Source: Modestobacter italicus
GTDB lineage: Bacteria > Actinomycetota > Actinomycetes > Mycobacteriales > Geodermatophilaceae
Direction: 5' to 3'
Length of the DNA: 64,000 nt
NCBI RefSeq assembly: GCF_000306785.1
Contig: NC_017955.1
Span: forward strand, 992,001 to 1,056,000
A program made the position numbers and the translations under genes. Positions 37,556-45,464 of the stretch are shown here, in pieces; position 1 is the stretch's first letter, and each line of letters opens with the position of its first letter. Under the pieces are notes generated by a model. It saw nothing but the letters and a program-made list of their open reading frames with translations. It was not told where the DNA came from and searched no databases.

Positions 37556-38812
37556 TCAGCGGCCGAGCTGGACCAGGCTCTGCAGGACCTCGTCGGAGGT
37601 GGTGATCACGCGGCTGTTCGCCTGGAAGCCGCGCTGGGCGATGATCAGGTCGGTGAACTCCGACGCGAGGTCGACGTTGGACATCTCCAGCGCGCCCGCG
37701 GTGAGGGTGCCCGCGCCGCCGGTCCCGGCGGCGCCGATGACGGCGACCCCGGAGTTGTTGCCCACCCGGTAGGAGGAGTTCCCCGACTTCTCCAGCCCGC
37801 CGGGGTTGGAGAAGGTGGCCAGCGCGAGCTTGCCGATGTCCTGGCGCAGGCTGTTGGAGTAGACGCCGACGATCGTGCCGTCGGAGCTGAGCGAGAACGA
37901 CTGCAGCGTGCCCATCGCGAAGCCGTCGGTGGTGGTGGGCTTGAGCGAGCTCTTCGCGCCGAACTGGCTGATCGTGCTCAGGTCCAGGCTGAGCGTCCCC
38001 GGCCAGCTGCCGGCCATCGCCGCGGAAGGCGCGAAGGTCAGCGTCCGGTCGGCCGCGGCGAGCTGGCCGGTCGCGGCGTCGAAGTCCAGCACCGGGCCCT
38101 GGACGCCGGCGGTGGCGGTGTCGGTGTCCGGGGTGAGGTCAGCGCCGTTCTCGTCCTTGAGGGTCAGCGACCACGCGTTGGCGGCCGCCGTCTTGGTGAA
38201 CGTGGCGGTGATCTGGTGGGCGTTGCCCAGCGCGTCGTACATGGTGATCTGGCTCTCCACCGCGTCGCCGGTGGCCGCGCCGCTGGTGAGGTTGCCGGTG
38301 AACCCACCGGTCTTCGAGGCCTGCGGCGGCATGACCTGGCCGTAGGGCACCGACAGGTCGCCGATGGCGCCGTTGGTGTCCACGACGCCGTCGGTGGCCG
38401 TCCAGCCCTGCAGGATCGACCCGTCGGAGGTGACCAGCCGGCCCTGGCCGTCGAAGTCGAACGAGCCGGCCCGGGTGAACAGCTGCTCGTTGCCCGCCTG
38501 GGTGACGAAGAAGCCGTCGCCGCTGATCATGAAGTCGGTCGACCGGCTGGTGCTCTGCGTGGAGCCCTGGCTGAAGTTCGTGGTGATGCCGGCGACCTTC
38601 ACGCCCAGGCCGACCTGGGCCGGGTTGGTGCCACCGGTCGTCTCGGTGGGTGCCGAGCCGTTGCTCAGCACCTGGGACAGGGTGTCCTGGAAGACGGTCT
38701 GGCTGGACTTGTAGCCGACGGTGTTGACGTTGGCGATGTTGTTGCCGACGGTGTCGAGCTTGGTCTGGTGCGCCTTGAGGCCGGAGATGGCCGAGAACAT
38801 GGAACGCAGCAC
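37556..38812 (-). CDS. flgE: Flagellar hook protein FlgE
   Basis: 418 residues. The N-terminus MFSAISGLKAHQTKLDTVGN and NIANVNTVGYKSSQTVF is the rod/hook signature. The C-terminus VDLASEFTDLIIAQRGFQ and ANSRVITTSDEVLQSLV is the matching helix. The central domain is short, as in Gram-positive hooks. The GTG at 38812 has GAGGAG 7-12 bases upstream. Its hook-cap gene flgD lies just upstream. Confidence 0.95.
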   Translation of the reverse strand: MLRSMFSAISGLKAHQTKLDTVGNNIANVNTVGYKSSQTVFQDTLSQVLSNGSAPTETTGGTNPAQVGLGVKVAGITTNFSQGSTQSTSRSTDFMISGDGFFVTQAGNEQLFTRAGSFDFDGQGRLVTSDGSILQGWTATDGVVDTNGAIGDLSVPYGQVMPPQASKTGGFTGNLTSGAATGDAVESQITMYDALGNAHQITATFTKTAAANAWSLTLKDENGADLTPDTDTATAGVQGPVLDFDAATGQLAAADRTLTFAPSAAMAGSWPGTLSLDLSTISQFGAKSSLKPTTTDGFAMGTLQSFSLSSDGTIVGVYSNSLRQDIGKLALATFSNPGGLEKSGNSSYRVGNNSGVAVIGAAGTGGAGTLTAGALEMSNVDLASEFTDLIIAQRGFQANSRVITTSDEVLQSLVQLGR

Positions 38813-38862
38813 GGGGAGCTCCTCGGGTCAGGTCGGGGGGTGCGGGGGCGGGGACGCCGTCG

Positions 38863-39303
38863 TCAGCCGGCGGCGGTGGCGGTCGGGAGCGCCACCTGCG
38901 AGAGGCGGGCGAGGTCGACGTCGACCCCGCCGATGACGGCCTGGGACTGCGCCGTGGGGTCGCTGCTGATCTTGACCGCGGTGACCACCCCGGTCTTCGT
39001 GGCGCCGTCGGAGTCGGTGTAGGAGACGGTCTGGCCGACCAGCGCTCCCGCGCTCAGCGACTTCTGCAGGGTGAGCGACTCGCTGTTCTGCTTGGCGATG
39101 GCGTCCAGGCTCTGCACCTGGGCGAGGGTGGCGGTCTGCGCCATCAGCTCGCTGCTGCTGGCCGGGTCGCTGGGGTCCTGGTACTTCAGCTGGGCGACGA
39201 GCAGCTTGAGGAACGTCTCGGAGTCGAACCCGTTGGCGTTGCTCACCTGGGTGGTGGCCGTGTTCGTCGCCACCGGGCCGGCGCCGCTGACTGGGGCGGT
39301 CAT
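38863..39303 (-). CDS. flgD: Flagellar hook cap protein FlgD
   Basis: 146 residues, the short form without a long Ig-like tail. The N-terminal scaffold NGFDSETFLKLLVAQLKYQD and SSELMAQTATLAQVQSLDAI is strongly conserved. FlgD caps the growing hook during FlgE assembly. It lies between fliK and flgE. Confidence 0.94.
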   Translation of the reverse strand: MTAPVSGAGPVATNTATTQVSNANGFDSETFLKLLVAQLKYQDPSDPASSSELMAQTATLAQVQSLDAIAKQNSESLTLQKSLSAGALVGQTVSYTDSDGATKTGVVTAVKISSDPTAQSQAVIGGVDVDLARLSQVALPTATAAG

Positions 39304-39316
39304 CTGGGGGTCTCCC

Positions 39317-40678
39317 TCACGCGAGGACGTCCACGCCGGACGACGTGGACAGGTCGGAGGCGCGGGCGGTGCTGCCCCCACCGGGGTGGTCGCCGGTCAG
39401 CGCCCAGCTGCGGGGCGCGGCGGCGGGCTGGCCGGGTCGGCCCTGCCCCTGCTGGGAGTCGGCCAGCTGCTGCTGCGCCGCCCGGGCCCACGGGCTCCCG
39501 CCCCCGTCGGCGTCGGCGCCGACCTCGAGCCGGCCGAGCGAGAAGCCCGCGCCCTCGAGGTCGCGGCGCAGGTCGGGCAGCGCCTCGGCCAGGGCGTGCC
39601 GGCCCGTCTCGCGCGCGCCGGTCAGGGTCAGGTCGAGCGTCCCGTTCGTCACGGTGGCCTGGATGGTGACCGGGCCGAGGTCGTCGGGGGTGATCACCAG
39701 CGTCATCGTCTGGCTGCCGTCCGGGGCGGAGGTCAGCACAGCGAGCTGGCGGCCCAGCTGGGCCGCGACCGAGGGCTCGTCGCCCGGCACGGCGGCCGCC
39801 GGGACGGTGGTCACCGGTGCGGCCGGTGCGGCCGGTGCGGCCGGCGCGGCAGCGGCCGGGGCGAACACCGGGTCGACGTCGGGCGCCGGTGCGGCAGCGG
39901 CCGGTGCGGACCCGGCCCCCTGCCCGCCGGCGCCCCCGTCGGAGGTCTGCGCGCCGCCGTCGGAGGCGGTGCCGGCGGCAGCGGTGAGCAGCACACCCGG
40001 GGTCGGGGCCGGCGCGTCGGCCACGGCGGTCGGGCCGGGTGCGGCACCGGTGCCGGTCGCCGGACCGGCCGGCGCAGCGGCGAGCACCACGGAGAACGGG
40101 ATGGCGGCGGGCTCTTCCGAGGGTGCCGCGGCGGTGGTCGCCGGGGCGGTCGTCGCCGGGAGGAGCGGAGCCGCGACCGGAGGAGCCGGGGGAGCGGACG
40201 CCGGAGCGGCAGTCCCGGCCGGCCCGGCCAGGACGTCCGCGCCGGGGGCCGGAGCCGGTGTGCCGGCGGCCGGGACGGCGTCGGCGACGGGTGCGGTCGC
40301 CGGACCCACCGGGACCTGCGGGACCGCCACCGCAGCGCCGACCGGGGCCGTGGTCGGCTCCGCAGCGGGGGCGGCGGACGGACCGCCGGCCGGGGGGACG
40401 GTGACCGGCTGCGCGACGCTGAGCAGCGCCCACAGGCCCGGCTCCACCGGCACGACCGGGGTGGGGGCGGCGGCGTCCGTGGCGGGGGCGTCGGTGGCCG
40501 GCTCGTCGTCGGCAGTGGCGCGCGGGGCGTCCCGGTCGGGGGTGCCGCTGCCGGTGAGGGCGTCGTCCAGGGCGGTGGCGAAGGCCGGTGCGGACTCGGC
40601 CGTGCCTGCGGACGCCGGGCCGGTGGACCCGGGAGCCGGGGCGGCCGGTGCCGCGGTCAGGAGGCTGGGAGCTGTCAT
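39317..40678 (-). CDS. fliK: Flagellar hook-length control protein FliK
   Basis: 453 residues. The first ~330 are Ala/Pro/Thr/Val-rich and low-complexity, as expected for the ruler part. The C-terminal domain (MTLVITPDDLGPVTIQATV, LRRDLEGAGFSLGRLEV) is the FliK switch domain that acts on FlhB. The ATG overlaps the upstream stop (ATGA). The Ala/Pro repeats make length variation between strains likely. Confidence 0.9.
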   Translation of the reverse strand: MTAPSLLTAAPAAPAPGSTGPASAGTAESAPAFATALDDALTGSGTPDRDAPRATADDEPATDAPATDAAAPTPVVPVEPGLWALLSVAQPVTVPPAGGPSAAPAAEPTTAPVGAAVAVPQVPVGPATAPVADAVPAAGTPAPAPGADVLAGPAGTAAPASAPPAPPVAAPLLPATTAPATTAAAPSEEPAAIPFSVVLAAAPAGPATGTGAAPGPTAVADAPAPTPGVLLTAAAGTASDGGAQTSDGGAGGQGAGSAPAAAAPAPDVDPVFAPAAAAPAAPAAPAAPVTTVPAAAVPGDEPSVAAQLGRQLAVLTSAPDGSQTMTLVITPDDLGPVTIQATVTNGTLDLTLTGARETGRHALAEALPDLRRDLEGAGFSLGRLEVGADADGGGSPWARAAQQQLADSQQGQGRPGQPAAAPRSWALTGDHPGGGSTARASDLSTSSGVDVLA

Positions 40679-41637
40679 CGGTAGGCCTCCGCGGCGCTGG
40701 TCACCTTCTGGACGTAGGACTGGGTCTCGCCGTAGGGCGGGATGCCGCCGTAGCGCGCCACCGTGCCGGGGCCGGCGTTGTAGGCGGCCAGCGCGAGCTC
40801 GGTGGAGCCGAACTGCTCGGTCAGCTGGCTCAGGTAGCGGGCCGCGCCGTCGATCGAGGACGCGGGGTCGCTCGTGTCGACGCCGAGGCCGGCGGCCGTG
40901 GCCGGCATGAACTGCATGAGCCCCCGCGCGCCGGCGGGTGAGACGGCGGCGCCGTTGAAGTTCGACTCCGTCTTCGCCATGCCCGCGAGCACGGCCGGGT
41001 CGACGCCGTACCGGCGGCCGGCCTGGGTGAAGAGGTCGGCGTACGGGACGCCGCCGAGGCTGCCGCTGCTGCCGGTCGTCGCGCTGGTCGCGGCGGTCGC
41101 GTCCGGGAGCACCCGGCGGATGACGGTGGGGCTGCCCACGTCCTGGACCTTGACCACCTCGCCCTCCTGCGGTGCGGAGATCATCTGCCCGTTGCCGATG
41201 TAGATGCCGACGTGGTCGATGCCGGGGCGGGACGACGTGTAGTCGTAGAACACCAGGTCGCCGGGCTGGGCCTCGGCCACCGAGGCGACCGGGCGACCGG
41301 AGGTGGCCTGCTGCGAGGAGGTGCGGGGGAGGTCGATGCCGAGGTCGGCGTAGACCTGCTGCACCAGCCCGGAGCAGTCGAAGCCGGTGCTCGCGTCGGT
41401 GCCGCCCCAGGTGTAGGGGACGCCGAGGTACCGCTGCGCCGCCTGGACCACGGCCGAGGTGCCGGCACCGGTACCGGTGGTGCTGCCCGTCGCCGAGGCC
41501 ACCGCCGCGGCGGTGCCGGTGAGCCCGGCGGTGGTGGCGGCGGCCGACCAGGCCGAGCGCGCCGTCGTCGTCGGGGTGGTGAGGAACCGGGTCTGGATCT
41601 CGCTGATCCGGCTCTGCACCGCGCTCAGTCCGTCCAC
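40675..41637 (-). CDS. Flagellar peptidoglycan hydrolase: NlpC/P60 endopeptidase fused to SLT transglycosylase
   Basis: 320 residues in two wall-cutting domains. Residues ~70-180 are NlpC/P60 with catalytic Cys in STGFDCSGLVQQV and His in IDHVGIYIGNG. Residues ~205-320 are a soluble lytic transglycosylase with Glu in AKTESNFNGAAVSPAGARGL and LAAYNAGPGTVARYGGIP. No signal peptide is seen; the N-terminus VDGLSAVQSRISEIQTRFL looks like a flagellar export signal. The GTG at 41637 has GAGGAG 8-13 bases upstream. Placed between fliJ and fliK, it probably opens the wall for the rod, the job of FlgJ in other bacteria. Confidence 0.88.
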   Translation of the reverse strand: MDGLSAVQSRISEIQTRFLTTPTTTARSAWSAAATTAGLTGTAAAVASATGSTTGTGAGTSAVVQAAQRYLGVPYTWGGTDASTGFDCSGLVQQVYADLGIDLPRTSSQQATSGRPVASVAEAQPGDLVFYDYTSSRPGIDHVGIYIGNGQMISAPQEGEVVKVQDVGSPTVIRRVLPDATAATSATTGSSGSLGGVPYADLFTQAGRRYGVDPAVLAGMAKTESNFNGAAVSPAGARGLMQFMPATAAGLGVDTSDPASSIDGAARYLSQLTEQFGSTELALAAYNAGPGTVARYGGIPPYGETQSYVQKVTSAAEAYR

Positions 41638-42080
41638 GTCTGCTCCTCCTCTCGCCGTCGGTCGGTGCTGTGCCGTCGGGTGACCAGGTCGTCGACCACC
41701 CGGGCCTCGGCCACGTCGGCCGCTGCCTGCAGTGCGGCCACGTGCCGCTCGCGCAGCCGCTCGAGCCCCTTGGTGCGCTGAGCGGCCTCGGTCCACCGCT
41801 CGCGGACCAGCTCGGCCTGCTCGGCCTGGGCCACGGCGAGTGCCCGTGCAGCTGAGACATCGGCAGCCGCGGTGGTCGATGCGACCATCGCCGCGATGAA
41901 CGCCCGGCCGTCGAGCCCGCCGGGCAGGGAGCGGGTGGACAGCGCCTGCGCCTGCTGCTCGGCCCGCTCGGCGGCGGCGGCGGCCTCGCGGGCGGCCGCG
42001 GCGGCGGCCAGCCCGGCGGCGCGCTCCTCGGTGCGGCGCAGCCGGAGGACCGGCTCGAGGCGGAAGGGGGCCTGCTTCAC
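41625..42080 (-). CDS. fliJ: Flagellar export chaperone/ATPase stalk protein FliJ
   Basis: 151 residues, almost wholly coiled coil. The start KQAPFRLEPVLRLRRTEERA is the FliJ signature. FliJ sits as a stalk in the FliI hexamer and touches FlhA. The GTG overlaps the fliI stop (GTGA), and the end overlaps the hydrolase start by 13 bases. Confidence 0.88.
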   Translation of the reverse strand: MKQAPFRLEPVLRLRRTEERAAGLAAAAAAREAAAAAERAEQQAQALSTRSLPGGLDGRAFIAAMVASTTAAADVSAARALAVAQAEQAELVRERWTEAAQRTKGLERLRERHVAALQAAADVAEARVVDDLVTRRHSTDRRREEEQTWTD

Positions 42081-43393
42081 GCGGCCGTGATGATCGCGTG
42101 CAGCCGGGCCCAGGCCTCGGGCAGCGGCGTCGAGTCGGCGGTGGACTGCCGCAGGAAGGCGTCGATGTCGGGCACCAGCCGGCGGGCGCGGTCGACGAGG
42201 GGGTCGGTGCCGGTCTGGTAGGCGCCGATCTCGATCAGCTCCCGGACGTCGCGCAGCGCGCCGAGCATCCGGCGGAGCTCCCGGGCGTCGGTCATCTGCG
42301 CGCCGGGGACGACCGCCGTGGCCACCCGGGAGATCGACTCCAGCACGTCGATGGCCGGGAAGTGGCCGGCGGTGGCCAGCTTGCGGGTCAGCACCACGTG
42401 CCCGTCCAGGATGGAGCGGGCGGTGTCGGCGATCGGCTCGTTGTGGTCGTCGCCGTCGACCAGCACGGTGTACAGCCCGGTGATCGACCCGGCGGTGCTC
42501 GTGCCGGCCTTCTCCAGCAGCTTGGGCAGCATCGCGAACACGCTCGGCGGGTAGCCCCGGGTGGCCGGCGGCTCCCCGGCGGAGAGCCCGACCTCGCGCT
42601 GGGCCATCGCCGTGCGGGTGATCGAGTCCATCATCAGCAGGACGTCGCGGCCCTGGTCGCGGAAGGCCTCGGCGATCCGGGTGGCGACGAACGCGGCCTT
42701 GAGCCGGACCAGCGGCGGCTCGTCGGAGGTGGCGACGACGACGACGGACTGCGCGAGCCCCTCCGGGCCGAGGTCCTCCTCGATGAACTCGCGGACCTCG
42801 CGGCCACGTTCGCCGATCAGCCCGATGACCCGGATGTCGGCGTCGGTGCCGCGGGTGATCTGGGAGAGCAGGGTGGACTTGCCGACGCCGGAGCCGGCGA
42901 AGATGCCCAGCCGCTGACCGCGGCCGACCGGCACCAGGGTGTCCAGCGCGCGCACCCCGGTGGCCAGCGGGCGGCTGACCCGCGCCCGGGTGAGCGCGTT
43001 GGGCGTCTCGCTGGTCAGGTCGACGTAGGAGACCAGGCTGCCCAGCGGCGGCCCGCCGTCCAGCGGCCGGCCGAGCCCGTCGAGCACCCGGCCGAGCAGC
43101 GCCTCGCCGACGGGCACCTGCAGCGGGCGGCCGGTGGGCCGGACCGGGGTGCCCGATCGGATGCCGGACAGGTCGCCCAGCGGCATGCAGGTGAGCCGGT
43201 CCCGGTGCACGGCGACCACCTCGGCGAGCAGCGGCCGCTGCCCGGGGGAGACCTCGACGAGGTCGCCGACGGCGGCGGTGATGCCCTCCACGCTCAGGGT
43301 CAGGCCCATCGCGCCGGTGACGATGCCGGTCAGCTGCGGCCGGGCCGCGATCCGGGCCCTGTCCAGGACGGCGGGGGAGAGCACGCGGGTCAC
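42077..43393 (-). CDS. fliI: Flagellar export ATPase FliI
   Basis: 438 residues. Walker A is GIFAGSGVGKSTLL, Walker B is VLLMMDSITRTAMAQREV, and the GEPPATRGYPPSVFAMLPK signature marks it as FliI rather than an F1 subunit. It unfolds and feeds substrates to the gate with FliH and FliJ. The GTG at 43393 overlaps the fliH stop (GTGA). Confidence 0.96.
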   Translation of the reverse strand: MTRVLSPAVLDRARIAARPQLTGIVTGAMGLTLSVEGITAAVGDLVEVSPGQRPLLAEVVAVHRDRLTCMPLGDLSGIRSGTPVRPTGRPLQVPVGEALLGRVLDGLGRPLDGGPPLGSLVSYVDLTSETPNALTRARVSRPLATGVRALDTLVPVGRGQRLGIFAGSGVGKSTLLSQITRGTDADIRVIGLIGERGREVREFIEEDLGPEGLAQSVVVVATSDEPPLVRLKAAFVATRIAEAFRDQGRDVLLMMDSITRTAMAQREVGLSAGEPPATRGYPPSVFAMLPKLLEKAGTSTAGSITGLYTVLVDGDDHNEPIADTARSILDGHVVLTRKLATAGHFPAIDVLESISRVATAVVPGAQMTDARELRRMLGALRDVRELIEIGAYQTGTDPLVDRARRLVPDIDAFLRQSTADSTPLPEAWARLHAIITAA

Positions 43394-44268
43394 GAGTGCA
43401 GCACCTCCAGCACGCGCTGCAGGGCGCTGGTCAGCTGGGCGTCCACCCGGACGCTGCCGGCCTCGGCCAGCGCGCCGGCGCGCTCCACGGCCTCGTCGGC
43501 CACCACGGTGACGGAGGCCGGTAGCTGGGCCAGCGCCGCCGCGGGCACCTCGGCGAGGTCGTCGGGGTGCAGCCGGACGACGACCGGCACATCGGTCGGG
43601 CACAGGGTCAGCGCCCGGCGGAGGGCGTCGAGCCCGTTGGCGTCGGCGGTGGCCACCTCGCGGCCGAGCAGGTCGCCCACCAGCAGCACGACCGCGTCCA
43701 GGACGCTGTCCCGCAGGTCGTCGACGACCGGCGCCGCGGTGGCGTCCAGGCGCTCGACCGCCGCGCCCATCGCCGCCGTCGCGGAGGCCAGCCGGCGCTC
43801 CCAGCGGGCCTGCACGTCGGCGAGACGCTGCTCGGCGGCGCGCTCGGCGGCGGCGACGACCTGACCGGCGGCCACCAGGCCCTCGGCGTGGCCGGCGGCC
43901 CAGCCCTCCCGGCGGGCCTCCTCGCGGAGCCGCTCCAGCTGCTCGGCGTAGACGTCGCCCAGCCGCCGGCCGGTCGGGCCGGCGGCGCCGGCCTCCCCCC
44001 GGGCGGTGCCCACGTCGAGCACGACGCCGGCGTCGGTGGCGCGCCGCGCGGGCGGCACCGGAGCGGCCACCGGGGCGCGGGGTGCGGGAGCGGGCGGCGG
44101 GACCGGGGCAGCAGCGTCCACGGGCTGCTCGCTGCGCCGTCCGGAGCGACGGCCCCAGGTCGGGGCGGCGCCGGCCCGCTGGTACGGGACCGCCTCGGCG
44201 GCGGAGGAGCCGCGCAGCAGCAGCGTCTCCCGCGGCTCGCGCCGCTCAGGCGACGAAATCGTCCTCAC
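43390..44268 (-). CDS. fliH: Flagellar assembly protein FliH
   Basis: 292 residues. The Pro/Ala-rich first third is variable. The middle is a coiled coil (YAEQLERLREEARREGWAAG), and the C-terminal domain (VRLHPDDLAEVPAAALAQLP, GSVRVDAQLTSALQRVLEVL) is FliH-like. It binds and inhibits FliI and links it to the C-ring. The GTG start overlaps fliG by 23 bases; no better start is present. Confidence 0.9.
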   Translation of the reverse strand: MRTISSPERREPRETLLLRGSSAAEAVPYQRAGAAPTWGRRSGRRSEQPVDAAAPVPPPAPAPRAPVAAPVPPARRATDAGVVLDVGTARGEAGAAGPTGRRLGDVYAEQLERLREEARREGWAAGHAEGLVAAGQVVAAAERAAEQRLADVQARWERRLASATAAMGAAVERLDATAAPVVDDLRDSVLDAVVLLVGDLLGREVATADANGLDALRRALTLCPTDVPVVVRLHPDDLAEVPAAALAQLPASVTVVADEAVERAGALAEAGSVRVDAQLTSALQRVLEVLHS

Positions 44269-45319
44269 CGCCCCGCGAGATGGTCAGCGCACCCTGCTCC
44301 TCGAGCGTGCGGATGACGGCGACGATCTTGGCCTGGGACTCCTCGACGGTCCGGGTGCGGACCGGGCCGAGCAGCTCCATCTCCTCCAGCAGGTTCTCCC
44401 CGGCGCGCTCGGAGAGGTTGCGGACCACCTTGTCCCGGACGTCCGTGCGGACGCCCTTGAGCGCGGTGGCCAGGTCGTTGGCCTCGACGTCGCGCAGCAC
44501 CAGCTGCAGCGACCGGTCGTCGATGGTGACGATGTCCTCGAAGACGAACATCTGCGAGCGGATCCGCTCGGCCAGCTCCGGGTCGCTGCCCTCCAGCCAC
44601 TCCAGGATGGAGCGCTCGGTGGGCCGGGAGGAGCGGTTGATGATCTCCACCAGCGTCTCGACGCCGCCGACGGTGGCCATGTCCTGGTAGGCGAGCAGCG
44701 AGCCCATCCGGCGGCCCAGCTCCTCCTCGACCATCCGGACCATCTCCGGCGAGGTGCGGTCCATGACGGCGATCCGGTAGGCGACGTCGGCCTGCTGGTC
44801 CGGCGGGAAGCCCGACAGCACCTCGGCCGACTGCGGCGCCGGGAGGTGCGCCAGCACCAGGGCGATGACCTGCGGGTGCTCGTCCTTGAGGAAGGTGACC
44901 AGCTGGCGGACGTCGCTGTTGCGCAGCGAGGCGAACGGCAGCTCGGTGTAGACGACGTTGAGCCGGGAGAGGATGCCGTCGGCCTTCTCCTCGCCCAGGC
45001 CGGCGGCGAGCACCTCGCGGGCGAACTCGACGCCCCCGGTGCCGACGAAGCGGCGGGCCTGCATCAGGGAGTGGAACTCGCTGAGCACGTCGTCGACGTC
45101 GGCGCCGTCCACCCCCTGCAGGCGCATCAGCTCGCTGGTGAGCTTCTCGACCTCGGAGGGGCGCAGCTGCGCGAGCACGGCGCCGGCCTCCTCCTTGGAG
45201 AGCTGGGCCAGGAACACCGCCGCCTTGCGCAGGCCGGGCAGCTCCTTGCGGGCCACCACGACGGGCATGACCGAGGTCGGTGCCACCCCGACGAGCTGTT
45301 CGACGCTGGCGATGCTCAC
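44246..45319 (-). CDS. fliG: Flagellar motor switch protein FliG
   Basis: 357 residues. The N-domain RKAAVFLAQLSKEEAGAVLA and the C-terminal torque helix region QMFVFEDIVTIDDRSLQLVL with DVRDKVVRNLSERAGENLLE hold the charged residues that meet MotA. The GTG at 45319 has GAGGAG about 8 bases upstream. A hairpin and a sigma-28-type promoter lie between fliF and fliG, so fliG opens a new unit. Confidence 0.96.
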   Translation of the reverse strand: MSIASVEQLVGVAPTSVMPVVVARKELPGLRKAAVFLAQLSKEEAGAVLAQLRPSEVEKLTSELMRLQGVDGADVDDVLSEFHSLMQARRFVGTGGVEFAREVLAAGLGEEKADGILSRLNVVYTELPFASLRNSDVRQLVTFLKDEHPQVIALVLAHLPAPQSAEVLSGFPPDQQADVAYRIAVMDRTSPEMVRMVEEELGRRMGSLLAYQDMATVGGVETLVEIINRSSRPTERSILEWLEGSDPELAERIRSQMFVFEDIVTIDDRSLQLVLRDVEANDLATALKGVRTDVRDKVVRNLSERAGENLLEEMELLGPVRTRTVEESQAKIVAVIRTLEEQGALTISRGGEDDFVA

Positions 45320-45364
45320 TGCTCACTCCTCGTGCCTGGGAGGCGCGGTCGGCGCCCTCCTCCT

Positions 45365-45392
45365 CCATCGGCAGTCCCGGGCCGGTCGGGCA
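45365..45392 (-). promoter_or_regulatory. Sigma-28-type promoter of fliG unit
   Basis: TGCC (45389-45392), 16 bases, GCCGATGG (45365-45372) on the minus strand, about 45 bases before the fliG GTG. Confidence 0.45.
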
Positions 45393-45408
45393 CCGGGACC
45401 AGAAGACG

Positions 45409-45456
45409 CCGGTGGCGGGCCAGGTCCCCGATACCGGGGACCCGACCCGCCACCGG
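45409..45456 (-). terminator. Two-part perfect hairpin between fliF and fliG
   Basis: Outer stem CCGGTGGCGGG (45409-45419) with CCCGCCACCGG (45446-45456); inner stem GGTCCCCG (45423-45430) with CGGGGACC (45435-45442). It begins 8 bases after the fliF stop. Confidence 0.75.
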
Positions 45457-45464
45457 GCGGTCGG

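Noticed and set aside
39790-40650. Ala/Pro repeats in fliK as a possible DNA tandem repeat
   Set aside because: Low-complexity coding sequence without a fixed period; normal for FliK.
42098-43864. Long plus-strand open frame opposite fliI and fliH
   Set aside because: Shadow of well-conserved flagellar genes with no start signal or family of its own.
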